A stretch of DNA of 64,000 nt from NCBI GenBank assembly GCA_016743235.1, contig VRZD01000037.1, positions 1 to 64,000 on the forward strand, read 5' to 3'. The stretch's first letter is position 1, and each line of letters starts with the position of its first letter. Source of the stretch: Pantanalinema sp. GBBB05. GTDB lineage: Bacteria; Cyanobacteriota; Cyanobacteriia; Leptolyngbyales; Leptolyngbyaceae. The position numbers were made by a program, and so were the translations under genes. This document shows positions 52,097 through 61,276 of the stretch, piece after piece. Under the pieces are notes generated by a model. The model was not told where the DNA came from, ran no database searches, and worked only from the letters and a program-made list of their open reading frames with translations.

Positions 52097-53113
52097 TTAA
52101 CACAGCAGCCAGTTCTGCACCGCCTGACGAATAAACGCTGCATCTTCAGGATTTTGATAAGGATTCCCAGCTCGATGTCCCCAAATGGACGGAATGGGAC
52201 GATATTCTGCCTGGGGAATCAGTGCGGCTTCTGCGGCACAGTCTTCCGGGGTGAAATACAAATCGGTGGTGGCAGGCATCACTAAAGTTTTGGCTTGAAT
52301 TGCCCCTAATGCCCGGTGATAATCTCCCTGATAAATCGGATTGTGGCTAATGTCACAGCGTAACCAGGTGTCAATCATGGCGATGAGATTGCGGGGATCT
52401 CGTTGACGATAGTTGCGCTCCCACCCCCGCCAGAGATAGTCTTCCAGAGATTCATATCCCAGTTGAAGATAGATACCCTCACGGTAGAACGTCTGAGAAG
52501 CTGCCCAACTGGCATAAATCTGAGCAAAGGTGCGAAACCCCCGCTCTGGCATGCTTTCAAAGGTCTGTCCATTCCAGGTTGGATCAGCGGTTAACGCCGA
52601 TCGCAAACTTTGCAGAAAAATGCGGTTGTGATCCGTAGTACGGGCTGTTCCACATAACGCAATGATCCGCTGCACATAGTTGGGATAGAGGGCTCCCCAG
52701 TGATAGGCTTGCTGCGCTCCCATTGACCAGCCATAGACCAGTGCCAATTGCTCAATGCCAAACACCTCCCGTAATAGTCGTGCCTGAGCGGTGACATTAT
52801 CCAGGTGGGTGAAGTAGAGTCCCTGTTCTGCAACTCCAGCCATATCACCATTACTGGGAGAGCTGGATAGCCCGTTTCCAAACATATTGGGAATGATGAT
52901 GAACCAGCGATTAGGGTCGAGAATGCCGTCCTCACCAATCAGCCAATCAATATCGCTGTGTTGGGCTCCATAGGATGTGGGATAGAGAATGACATTGTTG
53001 CGATCGCTCGCCAGAGTGCCATAGGTTTGATACACCACCCGTGCCTGGGGAAGGATGGTTCCACATTGCAACGGGAAGTGGGTGGCTGTCCAGCAGATGG
53101 CTTGCTCACTCAT
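52097..53113 (-). CDS. MetX-like alpha/beta hydrolase
   Basis: A 338-residue alpha/beta-hydrolase of the homoserine acetyltransferase-like group. It has YQTYGTLASDRNNVILYPTS near residue 30, the nucleophile elbow GWSMGAQQAY (Ser), and a closing His region PSIWGHRAGNP. A lid segment (about 175-235) carries YASWAASQTFYREG. True MetX enzymes acylate homoserine; many close relatives are hydrolases or acyltransferases with other substrates. Start overlaps the desaturase stop by 4 bp (ATGA), so the two are translated together. Substrate unknown. Confidence 0.82.
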   Translation of the reverse strand: MSEQAICWTATHFPLQCGTILPQARVVYQTYGTLASDRNNVILYPTSYGAQHSDIDWLIGEDGILDPNRWFIIIPNMFGNGLSSSPSNGDMAGVAEQGLYFTHLDNVTAQARLLREVFGIEQLALVYGWSMGAQQAYHWGALYPNYVQRIIALCGTARTTDHNRIFLQSLRSALTADPTWNGQTFESMPERGFRTFAQIYASWAASQTFYREGIYLQLGYESLEDYLWRGWERNYRQRDPRNLIAMIDTWLRCDISHNPIYQGDYHRALGAIQAKTLVMPATTDLYFTPEDCAAEAALIPQAEYRPIPSIWGHRAGNPYQNPEDAAFIRQAVQNWLLC

Positions 53114-54081
53114 GCAACGCTGCCAAAGTGAGCACTAATCTGACGATTCGCGGCAATATAACCGGGGGCGACTTGCGTCAGCTTCTCGGCTAACAGGTCA
53201 TGGGCTTGAGGCAGAGCATGAAACGGAATCGACGCATAAAGATGATGCTCGGCATGGAAAGGCATATTCCACATCAGCACCCGCATGGGCAACAGGGTAA
53301 GAGTCGTGCGGGTATTGGTCAAGGGATTGTCATCCTCGGTGCAACCGCGATGCTCGGCAATCAAAATGAAGCGGAGAATGGGTTGACCCACGGCCAGCGG
53401 CAACAGCCAGTAGGTAATAAACCAGGGTTGTTGAATAACAATGGAAAGGGCGATCGCGGCTCCATAAACGCCTAACTGCCACCGCGTCGATCGCATCACC
53501 TCACTTTTTGCCGATTCTGAAATATACGGACATCCCTCAAACTGCCCGAATGCCATGCGAGTATGTCCCCGTATCTTCCCGAACCACCAGGGCATCCCGC
53601 TCATTTGCCAGAGATACATCCCCCAGTTTGTTGGCATCGGATCTTCTAACTCTGGGTCTTTGCCGGGAATCTGGGTATAGCGGTGATGCCACTTGTGATA
53701 CCGCCGATAAAATGTACTGTTGTAAAACGACAAAACTCCCGCTAACCATGCGATCGCGTCATTTACCCGCTGATTGACAAAAGCCGTTCGATGCACACAT
53801 TCATGCATGGGTGCAAACATTGATGCCAGACTAAATCCATACACTACGAATGCCGGAATGGCGATCCACCAGTTTCCCAAATTCCAGCCCCAGATCGCTC
53901 CACTGACTCCCATGATTATCAGATGGGTTGCTAACTGCTGCCAGCCTTTACGGCTCGATCGCTGATTCAATTTTGTCAGTTCTGATACAGACAACACGGC
54001 ACTCAGTTTGACATGCCAGACCTCCGTAGTTTCAGAAGATTCCGGTAAGGCAGCAGCAGAGGTACGATCCAGGGTAGACAT
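53110..54081 (-). CDS. Membrane fatty acid desaturase
   Basis: A 323-residue membrane desaturase. The three histidine boxes are HECVHR, HKWHHR and HAEHHLY, the diiron signature of acyl-lipid and related desaturases. Helices flank the boxes (about 60-95, 185-225). It resembles the CrtR/DesA-like superfamily; acyl, sphingoid or carotenoid substrates are all possible. It is the first gene of the operon with the hydrolase and GlnT-like ligase. An inverted pair of CCAATACA half-sites lies just upstream. Confidence 0.88.
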   Translation of the reverse strand: MSTLDRTSAAALPESSETTEVWHVKLSAVLSVSELTKLNQRSSRKGWQQLATHLIIMGVSGAIWGWNLGNWWIAIPAFVVYGFSLASMFAPMHECVHRTAFVNQRVNDAIAWLAGVLSFYNSTFYRRYHKWHHRYTQIPGKDPELEDPMPTNWGMYLWQMSGMPWWFGKIRGHTRMAFGQFEGCPYISESAKSEVMRSTRWQLGVYGAAIALSIVIQQPWFITYWLLPLAVGQPILRFILIAEHRGCTEDDNPLTNTRTTLTLLPMRVLMWNMPFHAEHHLYASIPFHALPQAHDLLAEKLTQVAPGYIAANRQISAHFGSVA

Positions 54082-54370
54082 ACGCGTTTGTCCAATACAA
54101 CAGCAACAATGGCTGTCAGTTGATGTTCCGTGTATTGGTATACCGCTTACGTTTCATCTCTCGTTGTAATCAAAGTTACGATCGCGCGCAAATCCTAGCT
54201 GTTCAGGATTAAGATGATAGCTTCATCAACCAATCGAGAAGCTTTAAAACGTCAACGGAAAGCAGGTTGAGATTGATTCAGCCCAATAAATTTCACATTA
54301 GTAAAGCAAAGTGCTGAGTCCACAGCATTTAGCTCACTGCTATAAGTTATGACAACGAATAGGTAGTCAC
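54082..54370. promoter_or_regulatory. Promoter region of the desaturase operon with inverted half-sites
   Basis: CCAATACA (54092-54099) and TGTATTGG (54131-54138) are inverted copies 31 bp apart, 10-60 bp upstream of the desaturase start. They could bind a dimeric repressor or frame the promoter. Nothing else stands out in this gap. Confidence 0.35.
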
Positions 54371-55300
54371 ATGGTGAAGCAAGTAACATGGCTTTGGCTT
54401 GTCACCTCTCATGCCGCAGGTAATAGCTGTCATTGGTATTTTCGTAGCCCTGCGATCGCCCTGTTCCTGCAAAGTGCGCTGCGGGAAGTCCCTGGCATCA
54501 ACGATCTGGGCATCGATATTGAGGGGATATGCTATCCTGCCAGCTTGGTGGATGCCATACCCTCGATTCCTCAGCCCCCGCTGCATCCATCCCGTGTCCC
54601 TACCTCCCAAGCAGGTCGCCCTACCTCCCGCCGCCGCATTCGGTTGGCGACCAATCGTCAGCACTACGGCGACCTGATCCTGGTCATTGATGACCTCGAT
54701 CAGTTCATCCTGTACGAGCCGTATGTCTGCAACATCGCCAACATTGTCGCTACGGTGTTGGAGAATCGGGCGTTCATGCAGGACCTGCAAACCACCAACA
54801 ACCGCCTGACGGAAGTTTTAAACCACTTGGAGCAGCGGGTGTAGGAACGCATCAGCCTGCTGAGTGCCGAAATTGCCCGGCGGGAGGTTCTGGAAACGGC
54901 CTTAAGAGCCAGTGAAGAAAAATATCGCAACCTGCTGGTCACCACCTCCGAGGGCTTCTAGCTGTTAGATGCCGAGATGAACCTGCGCGAAGTGAATCAA
55001 GCCCTCTGCACCATGCTGGGCTATATCCAGACAGAACTGCTGGCTAAATCCCTGATCGACCTCGTGGATGAAGCGGATCGCTCAATGTTTCTGGAGCAGG
55101 TGGCGCACGCTTCCGTGACCAACCATCACCACTACGAACTGGTTCTGATCACTAGTCAGGGGAACAAACTCCATACCAGTGTGTACGCCACCACCATCCG
55201 GAACGATCGGGGAGACGTGCAGGATTCCTTTGCCTTGATCACCGACATTACCGAGCGCAAACAGGCAGAAGCGAATCTGCGGTTGAGTGAGGAACATTAA
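54371..55300 (+). pseudogene. PAS-domain sensor kinase remnant with two stops
   Basis: One frame runs through two TAG codons, at 54842 (after LNHLEQRV, where Glu is expected) and 54959 (after TTSEGF, where Trp is expected). The N-terminal part resembles a GAF domain (TNRQHYGDLILVIDDLDQFI, VATVLENRAFMQDLQ), then a coiled coil and a PAS domain (YRNLL; LREVNQALCTMLGYIQ; FALITDITERKQAEANLRLS). It ends where an IS701-family piece begins. No kinase core remains. Confidence 0.82.
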
Positions 55301-55826
55301 TCACACCGTGGCTCAGACACTACCAGGAGCCTGGTTGCTGGTGCCAATGATGCACCAAAGTATGATTTGGGGATGCTTGGTGATTCATTCCAATGGTGTG
55401 TTAACTCTAGAGTTGACGCAGCTGATTGAGGAATCGGGTAAGCACTGGGTGAGCGAGATTGAGTGTTCCCGCTTGATTTTGTGGAATGGGCAGTGGTGCC
55501 GTGTGGATCGCGTGGAGGCGCAATTGCGGGCTGACCATCCAGAGAGCTTTCGTCCTCTGCAAGTCTGCTGCCGCAATGGAGAGGTGAAACAGTGCTGGGC
55601 GTTTACCAAGACGGTTCGGCTCAAGCGCTATGGACGCAAACGATTGATCATTGTGTATGAACAGGAGGATTTAAGTGACCTGCCCCGGTTTCTGTTGACC
55701 GATGCCTTGCATTGGGAAAGTGTACGAGTGATTCAAACGTGGAGTTACCATTGGGCTTGCGAGATCTTTCATGAGTTTTGCAAGCAGGTAGCCGGGTTCG
55801 AGGCGGCTCAGGTACGCAATCAATGA
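55287..55826 (+). mobile_element. IS701-family transposase C-terminal fragment
   Basis: The frame contains GKHWVSEIECSRLILWNGQW, VKQCWAFTKTVRLKRYGRKR and RFLLTDALHWESVRVIQTWS, then IFHEFCKQVAGFEAAQVRN. This is the C-terminal half of an IS701-type (IS4 superfamily) DDE transposase, with the last acidic residue in YHWACEIFHEF. Both ends are lost: it joins the sensor remnant on the left and a glutathione-transferase remnant on the right. Confidence 0.8.
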
Positions 55827-55893
55827 GCAATACCAACCGGCTTCTGTATGCATAGGGGCAGGCTGTAGCGCTATAAATCTGAACTTTGGTCAT
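55823..55893 (-). pseudogene. N-terminal fragment of a glutathione S-transferase
   Basis: From ATG 55893 the minus strand reads MTKVQIYSATACPYAYRSRL, then VLLI before entering transposase DNA. This is the thioredoxin-fold start of a GST, with the CPYA site. The gene was cut after about 24 codons by the IS701 piece. Confidence 0.7.
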
Positions 55894-55951
55894 CGGAATC
55901 GTCTCCAGTTGTGAACTAATGGATTGCTCAGGAGGCAATCACTATTAGGGC

Positions 55952-56989
55952 TTAAGGTGCAGGGCTAGGATAGCGCAGGTTGACAGCTTCAATTTCCGCC
56001 AGAATCGTGGCATCAAGTTCAACTTTCAGACTTTCCAGGTTCTCTTGTAATTGTTCCAACGTTGTCGCACCAATGATCGTACTGGTGACAAACCAACGAC
56101 TGCGAACAAATGCCAGGGCAAATACCGCAGGCTTGAGATTATGGGCTCGGGCAATCTCGACATAAGCGGCAACGGCAGCCTCTACGTTAGGTTTGCGGTA
56201 ACGTCCACCAAAACCTTCAAACAGGCTCAGGCGAGCTTTACCAGGAGTTCCATTCAGGTACTTCCCGGAGAGTAGCCCAAAGGCAAGCGGACTGTATGCC
56301 AGTAACCCAACATTTTCCCGATAGCTGGCTTCTGCTAGGGCAGAGTCAAAAATGCGGTTCACCAAACTATAGGCATTTTGAATTGAGACAACTTTAGGTA
56401 AGCCTAACTGGTTAGCAATTTGACTGAACTGCGTCACGCCCCAGGGGGTTTCGTTGCTTAATCCCAAATAGCGGATTTTACCAGCCTGAATCAATTCGGC
56501 AAACACGGTGAGTTGTTCCGCGATCGGGACGGTTTCTCGCTCTCGGCTAGGATCAAAAATGGTTTCGCCAAATTGGGGCACAGAGCGACCGGGCCAGTGA
56601 ATTTGGTACAAGTCAATGTAGTCTGTTTTCAAGCGCCTGAGACTATCTTCGACGGCTTGGGTAATATTTTTGCGATCGACCTGCTGTTGTCCGGCTCTTA
56701 ACCAATGAAAATCACGTCCAGGTCCAGCAATTTTGGTCGCAACAATCAGTTGATCACGCTGCTGGCGAGTTAGCCATTCGCCAATGTACGTCTCCGTCAA
56801 TCCTTGGGTATGTTCCTGAACGGGCACGGGGTACATTTCGGCGGTATCAATAAAGTTGACCCCTTGCGCAATGGCATAATCTAGCTGTTGATGCGCTTCA
56901 CCGATCGTATTCTGCTGTCCGAACGTCATCGTCCCCAGACAAATTTCCGAAACGTGGAGATCACTATCTCCCAATTGATTGTATTTCAT
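55952..56989 (-). CDS. Aldo/keto reductase (Tas-like)
   Basis: A 345-residue NADP-dependent aldo/keto reductase. The active-site residues are visible as D and Y in FIDTAEMYP, K in IVATKIAG and H in LYQIHWPGR, with the NADPH-binding end TIIGATTLEQLQENL. The long loop containing GRSVPQFGE and the length fit the Tas branch. It would reduce carbonyls in the cytosol. It is the last of three minus-strand genes, 37 bp after an arylsulfotransferase-like gene, and may share its transcript. Confidence 0.9.
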   Translation of the reverse strand: MKYNQLGDSDLHVSEICLGTMTFGQQNTIGEAHQQLDYAIAQGVNFIDTAEMYPVPVQEHTQGLTETYIGEWLTRQQRDQLIVATKIAGPGRDFHWLRAGQQQVDRKNITQAVEDSLRRLKTDYIDLYQIHWPGRSVPQFGETIFDPSRERETVPIAEQLTVFAELIQAGKIRYLGLSNETPWGVTQFSQIANQLGLPKVVSIQNAYSLVNRIFDSALAEASYRENVGLLAYSPLAFGLLSGKYLNGTPGKARLSLFEGFGGRYRKPNVEAAVAAYVEIARAHNLKPAVFALAFVRSRWFVTSTIIGATTLEQLQENLESLKVELDATILAEIEAVNLRYPSPAP

Positions 56990-57026
56990 AGCTCAAGTGA
57001 TATAGATCAGGAAGTAGCAGAGAGAT

Positions 57027-58130
57027 TTATAACCAGGGAATTTCTGCTCTGGTATAACGGAAAGCCCGAGCAACACTATTTTGTGTCCCTGAAATTGAAG
57101 ATGATTCCCCAAACTGAGGATTGATATATTCCCAAACCAACTCACCCTCCGGCGTAATTTCAAACAAGCGTCCTAAGGAACCTTGAGTAATTAGAGTGTT
57201 GCCATTCGGTAAGCGTTGGGCACTAGAGAGATCCAGACTAGAGAAATTTTGAGGTGAATGATCAGTGTATTCCCAAACAACTTCTTTAGTGTCACGATCG
57301 ACTTCAATTATACGGGAATAGTTGAGGGTATTATGCCGAAAACCAACACCGTGATCAACGATCAAAATATTGCCATTGGGTAATTCATGAGGAAAATCTG
57401 GTTGGGCTAGAACATCACGACCCAGCTTCCACATGATCTTGCCAGTGCGGCGATCGATGATGACAACAGTAGAAATATTCTGAAAGCTCAGAATAATCTC
57501 ACCATTCGCTAACTCTTGGACAGAGTTACCATGAGTCCATTCACAGCGATGGTTTTGAGAATTAATCACATCTGTAGCTGGATCGAGATATTTGTAAGCA
57601 TGCCAACTCCAAACAATCTCACCGCTAGGTGTCACTTCGTGAATTACATCAGCATACATTTCGCCATCCAGTTCAGTTCCGGCAACCCCACCCTGGATTT
57701 GGGGAATTAGCGATCGCGGCAGCTTTTCTAAACAGAGGATTAAGGTATTCCCATTCTGTAAGCGGCAAGCATCCTGATGATGATCAGGATGACGATATTC
57801 CCAGACAATTTTGCCCTGACAATTGACTTCAACCACTACACCTCCTTTGACTAATCCCCCCGCAGACCAGTAGATAGAAGCATCAGGCAATTTGCCGTTG
57901 TAGAGTAGATTGCCATTGGGGAGCAAATAGCCAGAGGCAGCCAGTGGGTAAGGTAATTGCCACTCATGCACCACCAAGCCTTTCAAATTGAGCAAATAGA
58001 CTTTTTCTTGTCCAGTGAGTGGAGCCAACAGGGTATATCCGGGAAATAACTTCAAGTGATCAATGACCCGCAATCCTGTATTGGATCGACGAATAGTGGG
58101 TTGATCAGTTGGTTGAACTGCAATAGTCAT
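57027..58130 (-). CDS. Arylsulfotransferase-like beta-propeller protein
   Basis: A 367-residue protein built of repeated blades (LPNGNLLYNGK, LQNGNTLILC, LANGEIILSFQN, LPNGNILIVDH, LPNGNTLITQGS) with I/V-WEY strands between. This is the arylsulfotransferase (ASST) family pattern. ASST enzymes move sulfate between phenols using a His nucleophile; candidates here are in the HRCEWTHGN and DHGVGFRHN segments. No signal peptide is seen, unlike exported ASSTs, so it is likely cytosolic and may have another role. It lies 30 bp after the nitroreductase gene. Confidence 0.8.
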   Translation of the reverse strand: MTIAVQPTDQPTIRRSNTGLRVIDHLKLFPGYTLLAPLTGQEKVYLLNLKGLVVHEWQLPYPLAASGYLLPNGNLLYNGKLPDASIYWSAGGLVKGGVVVEVNCQGKIVWEYRHPDHHQDACRLQNGNTLILCLEKLPRSLIPQIQGGVAGTELDGEMYADVIHEVTPSGEIVWSWHAYKYLDPATDVINSQNHRCEWTHGNSVQELANGEIILSFQNISTVVIIDRRTGKIMWKLGRDVLAQPDFPHELPNGNILIVDHGVGFRHNTLNYSRIIEVDRDTKEVVWEYTDHSPQNFSSLDLSSAQRLPNGNTLITQGSLGRLFEITPEGELVWEYINPQFGESSSISGTQNSVARAFRYTRAEIPWL

Positions 58131-58160
58131 AAGTGCATCCGATGAACCAGAAAAATCGAT

Positions 58161-59006
58161 CTAGCGTAATGCAAATCCCAAGTTGTTGAGGATGCTCCGC
58201 AAGCGAGAACGGTTACGCAGCGCCTCAGGCGAAGCAATGCGATCGCTGGAGTGCTGCGACCAATCACCGACTACGTCCATATTTTGCTGCGTGTAAAATG
58301 CCTGCATTATCTCGTTGTAGTCTGCGATCGCAGCGGTCTGGGATTCCAGGCTGTACTGTTCCCGATGGAGTACTACCGACTGAGGGAGGCGGGGCTTAAT
58401 GGCGGCTGGTTTAGCGGAATCAGGATACCCAATGCATAAACCAAATACTGCAAACACATGGGGTGGTAAGCCTAATTCTGCGGCGACCTCCTCTGGTTGA
58501 TTCCGCAGGGCACCAATGTAGACCGTGCCTAGCCCCAAAGATTCAGCCGCGATCGCCACATTTTGGGCCGCTAAACTGGCATCGATCGCTGCCATCAAAA
58601 ACATCTCCAGGTAATCCAATCCGGCGGCAGGTAATCCCTGCTGTTGAGCAATCTGGGCTAACCGGGCTAAATCCGCAAGCCAAACGAGTAGTAGAGGTGC
58701 CTGCCGAATATGGAGCTGTCCATTTGCAAGATCCGCAAGCCGTTGTTTGCGTCTAGCATCCTCTACAGCGACTACACTCCAGGTCTGAAGATTAGAAGAA
58801 GTTGATGCCGATTGGGCAGCGGCAATCAGGAGTTCCAGAGTGCCTGTTGGTAAAGGTTTAGTCAGGTAAGCCCGAATCGATCGATGGGATAGGAGCGTTG
58901 TCAAGCTAGTGTTCCAAGCATTATCAAAAGCAAAGTCAAAGGCAGTGCCATATCGCTGGTGGAGTAACTTCGCTTGGGTAAGGGAAATATCTTCTATCAG
59001 AGTCAT
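58161..59006 (-). CDS. Nitroreductase-family flavoprotein (NfsA-like)
   Basis: The start MTLIEDISLTQAKLLHQRYG at 59006 is preferred; nine extra upstream codons look non-conserved. The 281-residue protein has FMN-binding RSIRAYLTKPLP and AAAQSASTSSNLQTWSVVAV at the N-terminus, LGLGTVYIGALRNQPEEV and VFAVFGLCIGYP in the core. These fit the NfsA/FRP group of NADPH oxidoreductases, which reduce nitroaromatics, quinones or flavin in the cytosol. First of three same-strand genes with the ASST-like and aldo/keto reductase proteins, all potential xenobiotic-handling enzymes. Confidence 0.88.
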   Translation of the reverse strand: MTLIEDISLTQAKLLHQRYGTAFDFAFDNAWNTSLTTLLSHRSIRAYLTKPLPTGTLELLIAAAQSASTSSNLQTWSVVAVEDARRKQRLADLANGQLHIRQAPLLLVWLADLARLAQIAQQQGLPAAGLDYLEMFLMAAIDASLAAQNVAIAAESLGLGTVYIGALRNQPEEVAAELGLPPHVFAVFGLCIGYPDSAKPAAIKPRLPQSVVLHREQYSLESQTAAIADYNEIMQAFYTQQNMDVVGDWSQHSSDRIASPEALRNRSRLRSILNNLGFALR

Positions 59007-59033
59007 AAGGATTAAGCGTTGAGAGTGAAGCAA

Positions 59034-59374
59034 TAGACCGAACTACTCTCATTACACAGAAGTAACCTATCCAATTACCTCTATACACAAGAGGATGATC
59101 AATGTCAGTTTTATCCTCAGTCTGAGCCAAATTGCTAATGGTGAAATAATTTCGGGCTGACACATCATAGGCTGTCAGCCGGATCAATCCAGCTGAATTG
59201 AGCGGGTTAAGAAACTGAGTGAATCACCCCGGTCGTGACTCACCCAGAGAGAAGGCATAGTTACACTAACCAGGAATTATCCTATTTGTCGATTGATTTA
59301 CCGTAGATTGCTTTGCAGTATTGCATAGGCAAGCGAAAAATTCAAGTTGATTTGACAGCGAATTGTGTGAAATT
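59034..59374. other. Divergent intergenic region
   Basis: This gap separates the nitroreductase start (minus) from the exporter operon (plus). It must hold both promoters. Apart from the palindrome at 59375 I see no motif that can be named, and no supported gene. Confidence 0.3.
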
Positions 59375-59401
59375 CATATAGTTAGATAATCTAACTATAT
59401 G
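59375..59401. promoter_or_regulatory. Perfect 13-bp palindromic operator of the exporter operon
   Basis: CATATAGTTAGAT, one A, then ATCTAACTATATG. The core TAGTTAGAT-ATCTAACTA is of the size and symmetry that MarR-family dimers bind. It is followed by another half-site (ATAGTTAGAG) at about 59408. It lies 41 bp before the ABC transporter start, and a MarR gene ends the operon. Autoregulated repression by that protein is the simplest reading. Confidence 0.75.
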
Positions 59402-59441
59402 GTAGTAATAGTTAGAGAAGCAAAATCAAGGAGAACCTGGA

Positions 59442-60305
59442 TTGAGTAAATGGATCAAAGCAAATGAGCGATCGCCCCAACCGTCACCGTTAGAACCTGG
59501 CTTGAACGCCACCATCCTGGCAACCCATCACCTCACGCGACAGTTCGGTCAATTGACTGCGGTCGATGACTTAAATATCACCGTGGCTCCGGGTGAAGTA
59601 TTTGGGCTACTGGGACCGAACGGGGCGGGCAAAAGTACGGCGATTAAGATGTTGACGACACTATTGCCACCCAGTACAGGCAGTGCCACAATCGCGGGGT
59701 TAGATATTGCCCGACAAGCCTCAGCAGTGCGGCGAGTCATTGGCTATGTCCCGCAAGCGCTATCTGCGGATGGCACACTCACCGGGTATGAAAACCTGTT
59801 GATCTTTGCCAAACTCTACGATATTCCTGCCAAACAGCGACACCAGCGCATTCAAGATGTTCTGGCTTTTATGGGTTTACAGGAAGCCGCCCAGCGGTTA
59901 GTTCGCACCTATTCTGGCGGCATGATTCGCCGTTTGGAAGTGGCACAGTCGATGCTCCATCGTCCCCAACTCCTGTTTCTAGATGAACCAACGGTTGGAC
60001 TTGATCCTCTGGCCCGCACCTATGTATGGACGTTAGTGAAACAGCTCTGTGCGGATTATGGCACCACGATCGTCCTGACGACGCACTTTTTGGAGGAAGC
60101 CGACAACCTGTGTCAACGGGTGGCAATTATGCATCGGGGGCAAGTGATCGTCACCGGAACCCCCACGGAATTGAAAGCCTCCCTCAACCAGGAAAATGCC
60201 ACTCTGGATGATGTCTTCATCCACTACACCGGAGACCAACTTAATTCAGGAGCAAGCTATCGTGAGACTGCAAGCACTCGGCGGACGGCTCAACGGTTGG
60301 GCTGA
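59442..60305 (+). CDS. ABC exporter ATP-binding protein (DrrA-like)
   Basis: The start is TTG 59442, eight bases after AAGGAGAA; nearby ATGs are out of frame. The 287-residue ATPase has Walker A GPNGAGKST (58-66), signature YSGGMIRRLEVAQ, Walker B LLFLDEPTVGLDP and the switch His in TTHFLEEADN. The DrrA branch exports drugs, lipids or polyketides with a partner permease. The C-terminus (LDDVFIHYTGDQL) is typical. It overlaps the permease gene. Control by the palindrome upstream and the MarR protein downstream is likely. Confidence 0.92.
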   Translation: MSKWIKANERSPQPSPLEPGLNATILATHHLTRQFGQLTAVDDLNITVAPGEVFGLLGPNGAGKSTAIKMLTTLLPPSTGSATIAGLDIARQASAVRRVIGYVPQALSADGTLTGYENLLIFAKLYDIPAKQRHQRIQDVLAFMGLQEAAQRLVRTYSGGMIRRLEVAQSMLHRPQLLFLDEPTVGLDPLARTYVWTLVKQLCADYGTTIVLTTHFLEEADNLCQRVAIMHRGQVIVTGTPTELKASLNQENATLDDVFIHYTGDQLNSGASYRETASTRRTAQRLG

Positions 60306-61116
60306 TCGTCCACCTACTGAGCCAAGTCACTGGCTGGCGGCGATCGCCGAACTAATCCGCAAAACCTTAGTGATCACCGAGTTGGAAGTGCGCAAACTCC
60401 GCCATGACCCCAGTGATCTCTTCCTGCGCGCCGCTCAACCAACGCTTTGGTTACTGATTTTTGGGCAGGTGTTTACTCGCCTACGTGGCATTCCCACGGG
60501 GAATCTGCCCTACCTGGACTTTATGGCAGCGGGCATCCTGGCGCAAAGTGTACTGTTTGTGGCGATTTTTAGTGGCGGTATGTCGATCATCTGGGAACGA
60601 GATTTGGGGATTGTCCATAAGTTTCTGGTCAGCCCAACGCCACGAGCCGCAATGGTACTGGGGAAAGCGCTATCATCCGGCATTCGCAGTCTGTCCCAAG
60701 TCGCTATTGTTTACCTGCTGTCCTGGCTACTGGGGGTGAAGCTAAATCTGCATCCCTTCGCGATTACGGGAGTGATTTTCGTGGTGCTTCTGGGCGCCGC
60801 TTGTTTTTCCATCTTTTCCCTGATTGTTGCCTGTCTGGTCAAATCACGGGAACGGTTTAATGGCTTCGGGCAACTGATGACCATGCCACTATTTTTTGCC
60901 AGTAATGCCATCTATCCGATCGCCCTGATGCCAGCCTGGTTGCAAGTCCTGTCTCACCTCAATCCGCTCACCTACCAAGTGGATGCGCTGAGGGGAGTGA
61001 TGCTGGCAAATAGTCAGACTACGTATGGGTTTGGGTTGGATTGTGCCATTCTGCTGCTGACCGTGACAGTCCTCACCGCGATCTGTGCCCGACTATATCC
61101 GAATGTGGGGATGTAG
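60262..61116 (+). CDS. ABC-2 exporter permease (DrrB-like)
   Basis: I take GTG 60262 (VRLQALGGRLNGW), nine bases after AGGAG, as start; the ATG at 60196 would lie deep inside the ATPase gene. About 284 residues, with six hydrophobic helices (starting at about 50, 88, 130, 165, 190 and 258) and the ABC-2 signature region near FASNAIYPIALMPAWLQVLS, followed by HLNPLTYQVDALRGVM. It forms the membrane channel for the ATPase upstream. Substrate is unknown. The two overlap by 44 bp, so translation is coupled. Confidence 0.88.
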   Translation: MRLQALGGRLNGWADRPPTEPSHWLAAIAELIRKTLVITELEVRKLRHDPSDLFLRAAQPTLWLLIFGQVFTRLRGIPTGNLPYLDFMAAGILAQSVLFVAIFSGGMSIIWERDLGIVHKFLVSPTPRAAMVLGKALSSGIRSLSQVAIVYLLSWLLGVKLNLHPFAITGVIFVVLLGAACFSIFSLIVACLVKSRERFNGFGQLMTMPLFFASNAIYPIALMPAWLQVLSHLNPLTYQVDALRGVMLANSQTTYGFGLDCAILLLTVTVLTAICARLYPNVGM

Positions 61117-61276
61117 CGATCGCCGAGCAGGATGAGGTTGGCTGAGTGTTCCAGGCATCCTCCGATTAAAAACTGGCTAAAGTCTACGAGAATAGAAAGA
61201 TAGCGGTGTAACGGCGATTACAGTAGAGTAGTGGCTAAACCGTCTTTCTATTCCTTTGTAGAGTCGTTGTTAGCCA

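Noticed and set aside
54842..54961. Readthrough or reassigned TAG codons in the sensor gene
   Set aside because: The two TAGs replace different residues (Glu and Trp), the gene lacks its kinase core and abuts a transposase piece. Intact genes here end in ordinary stops. It is a pseudogene.
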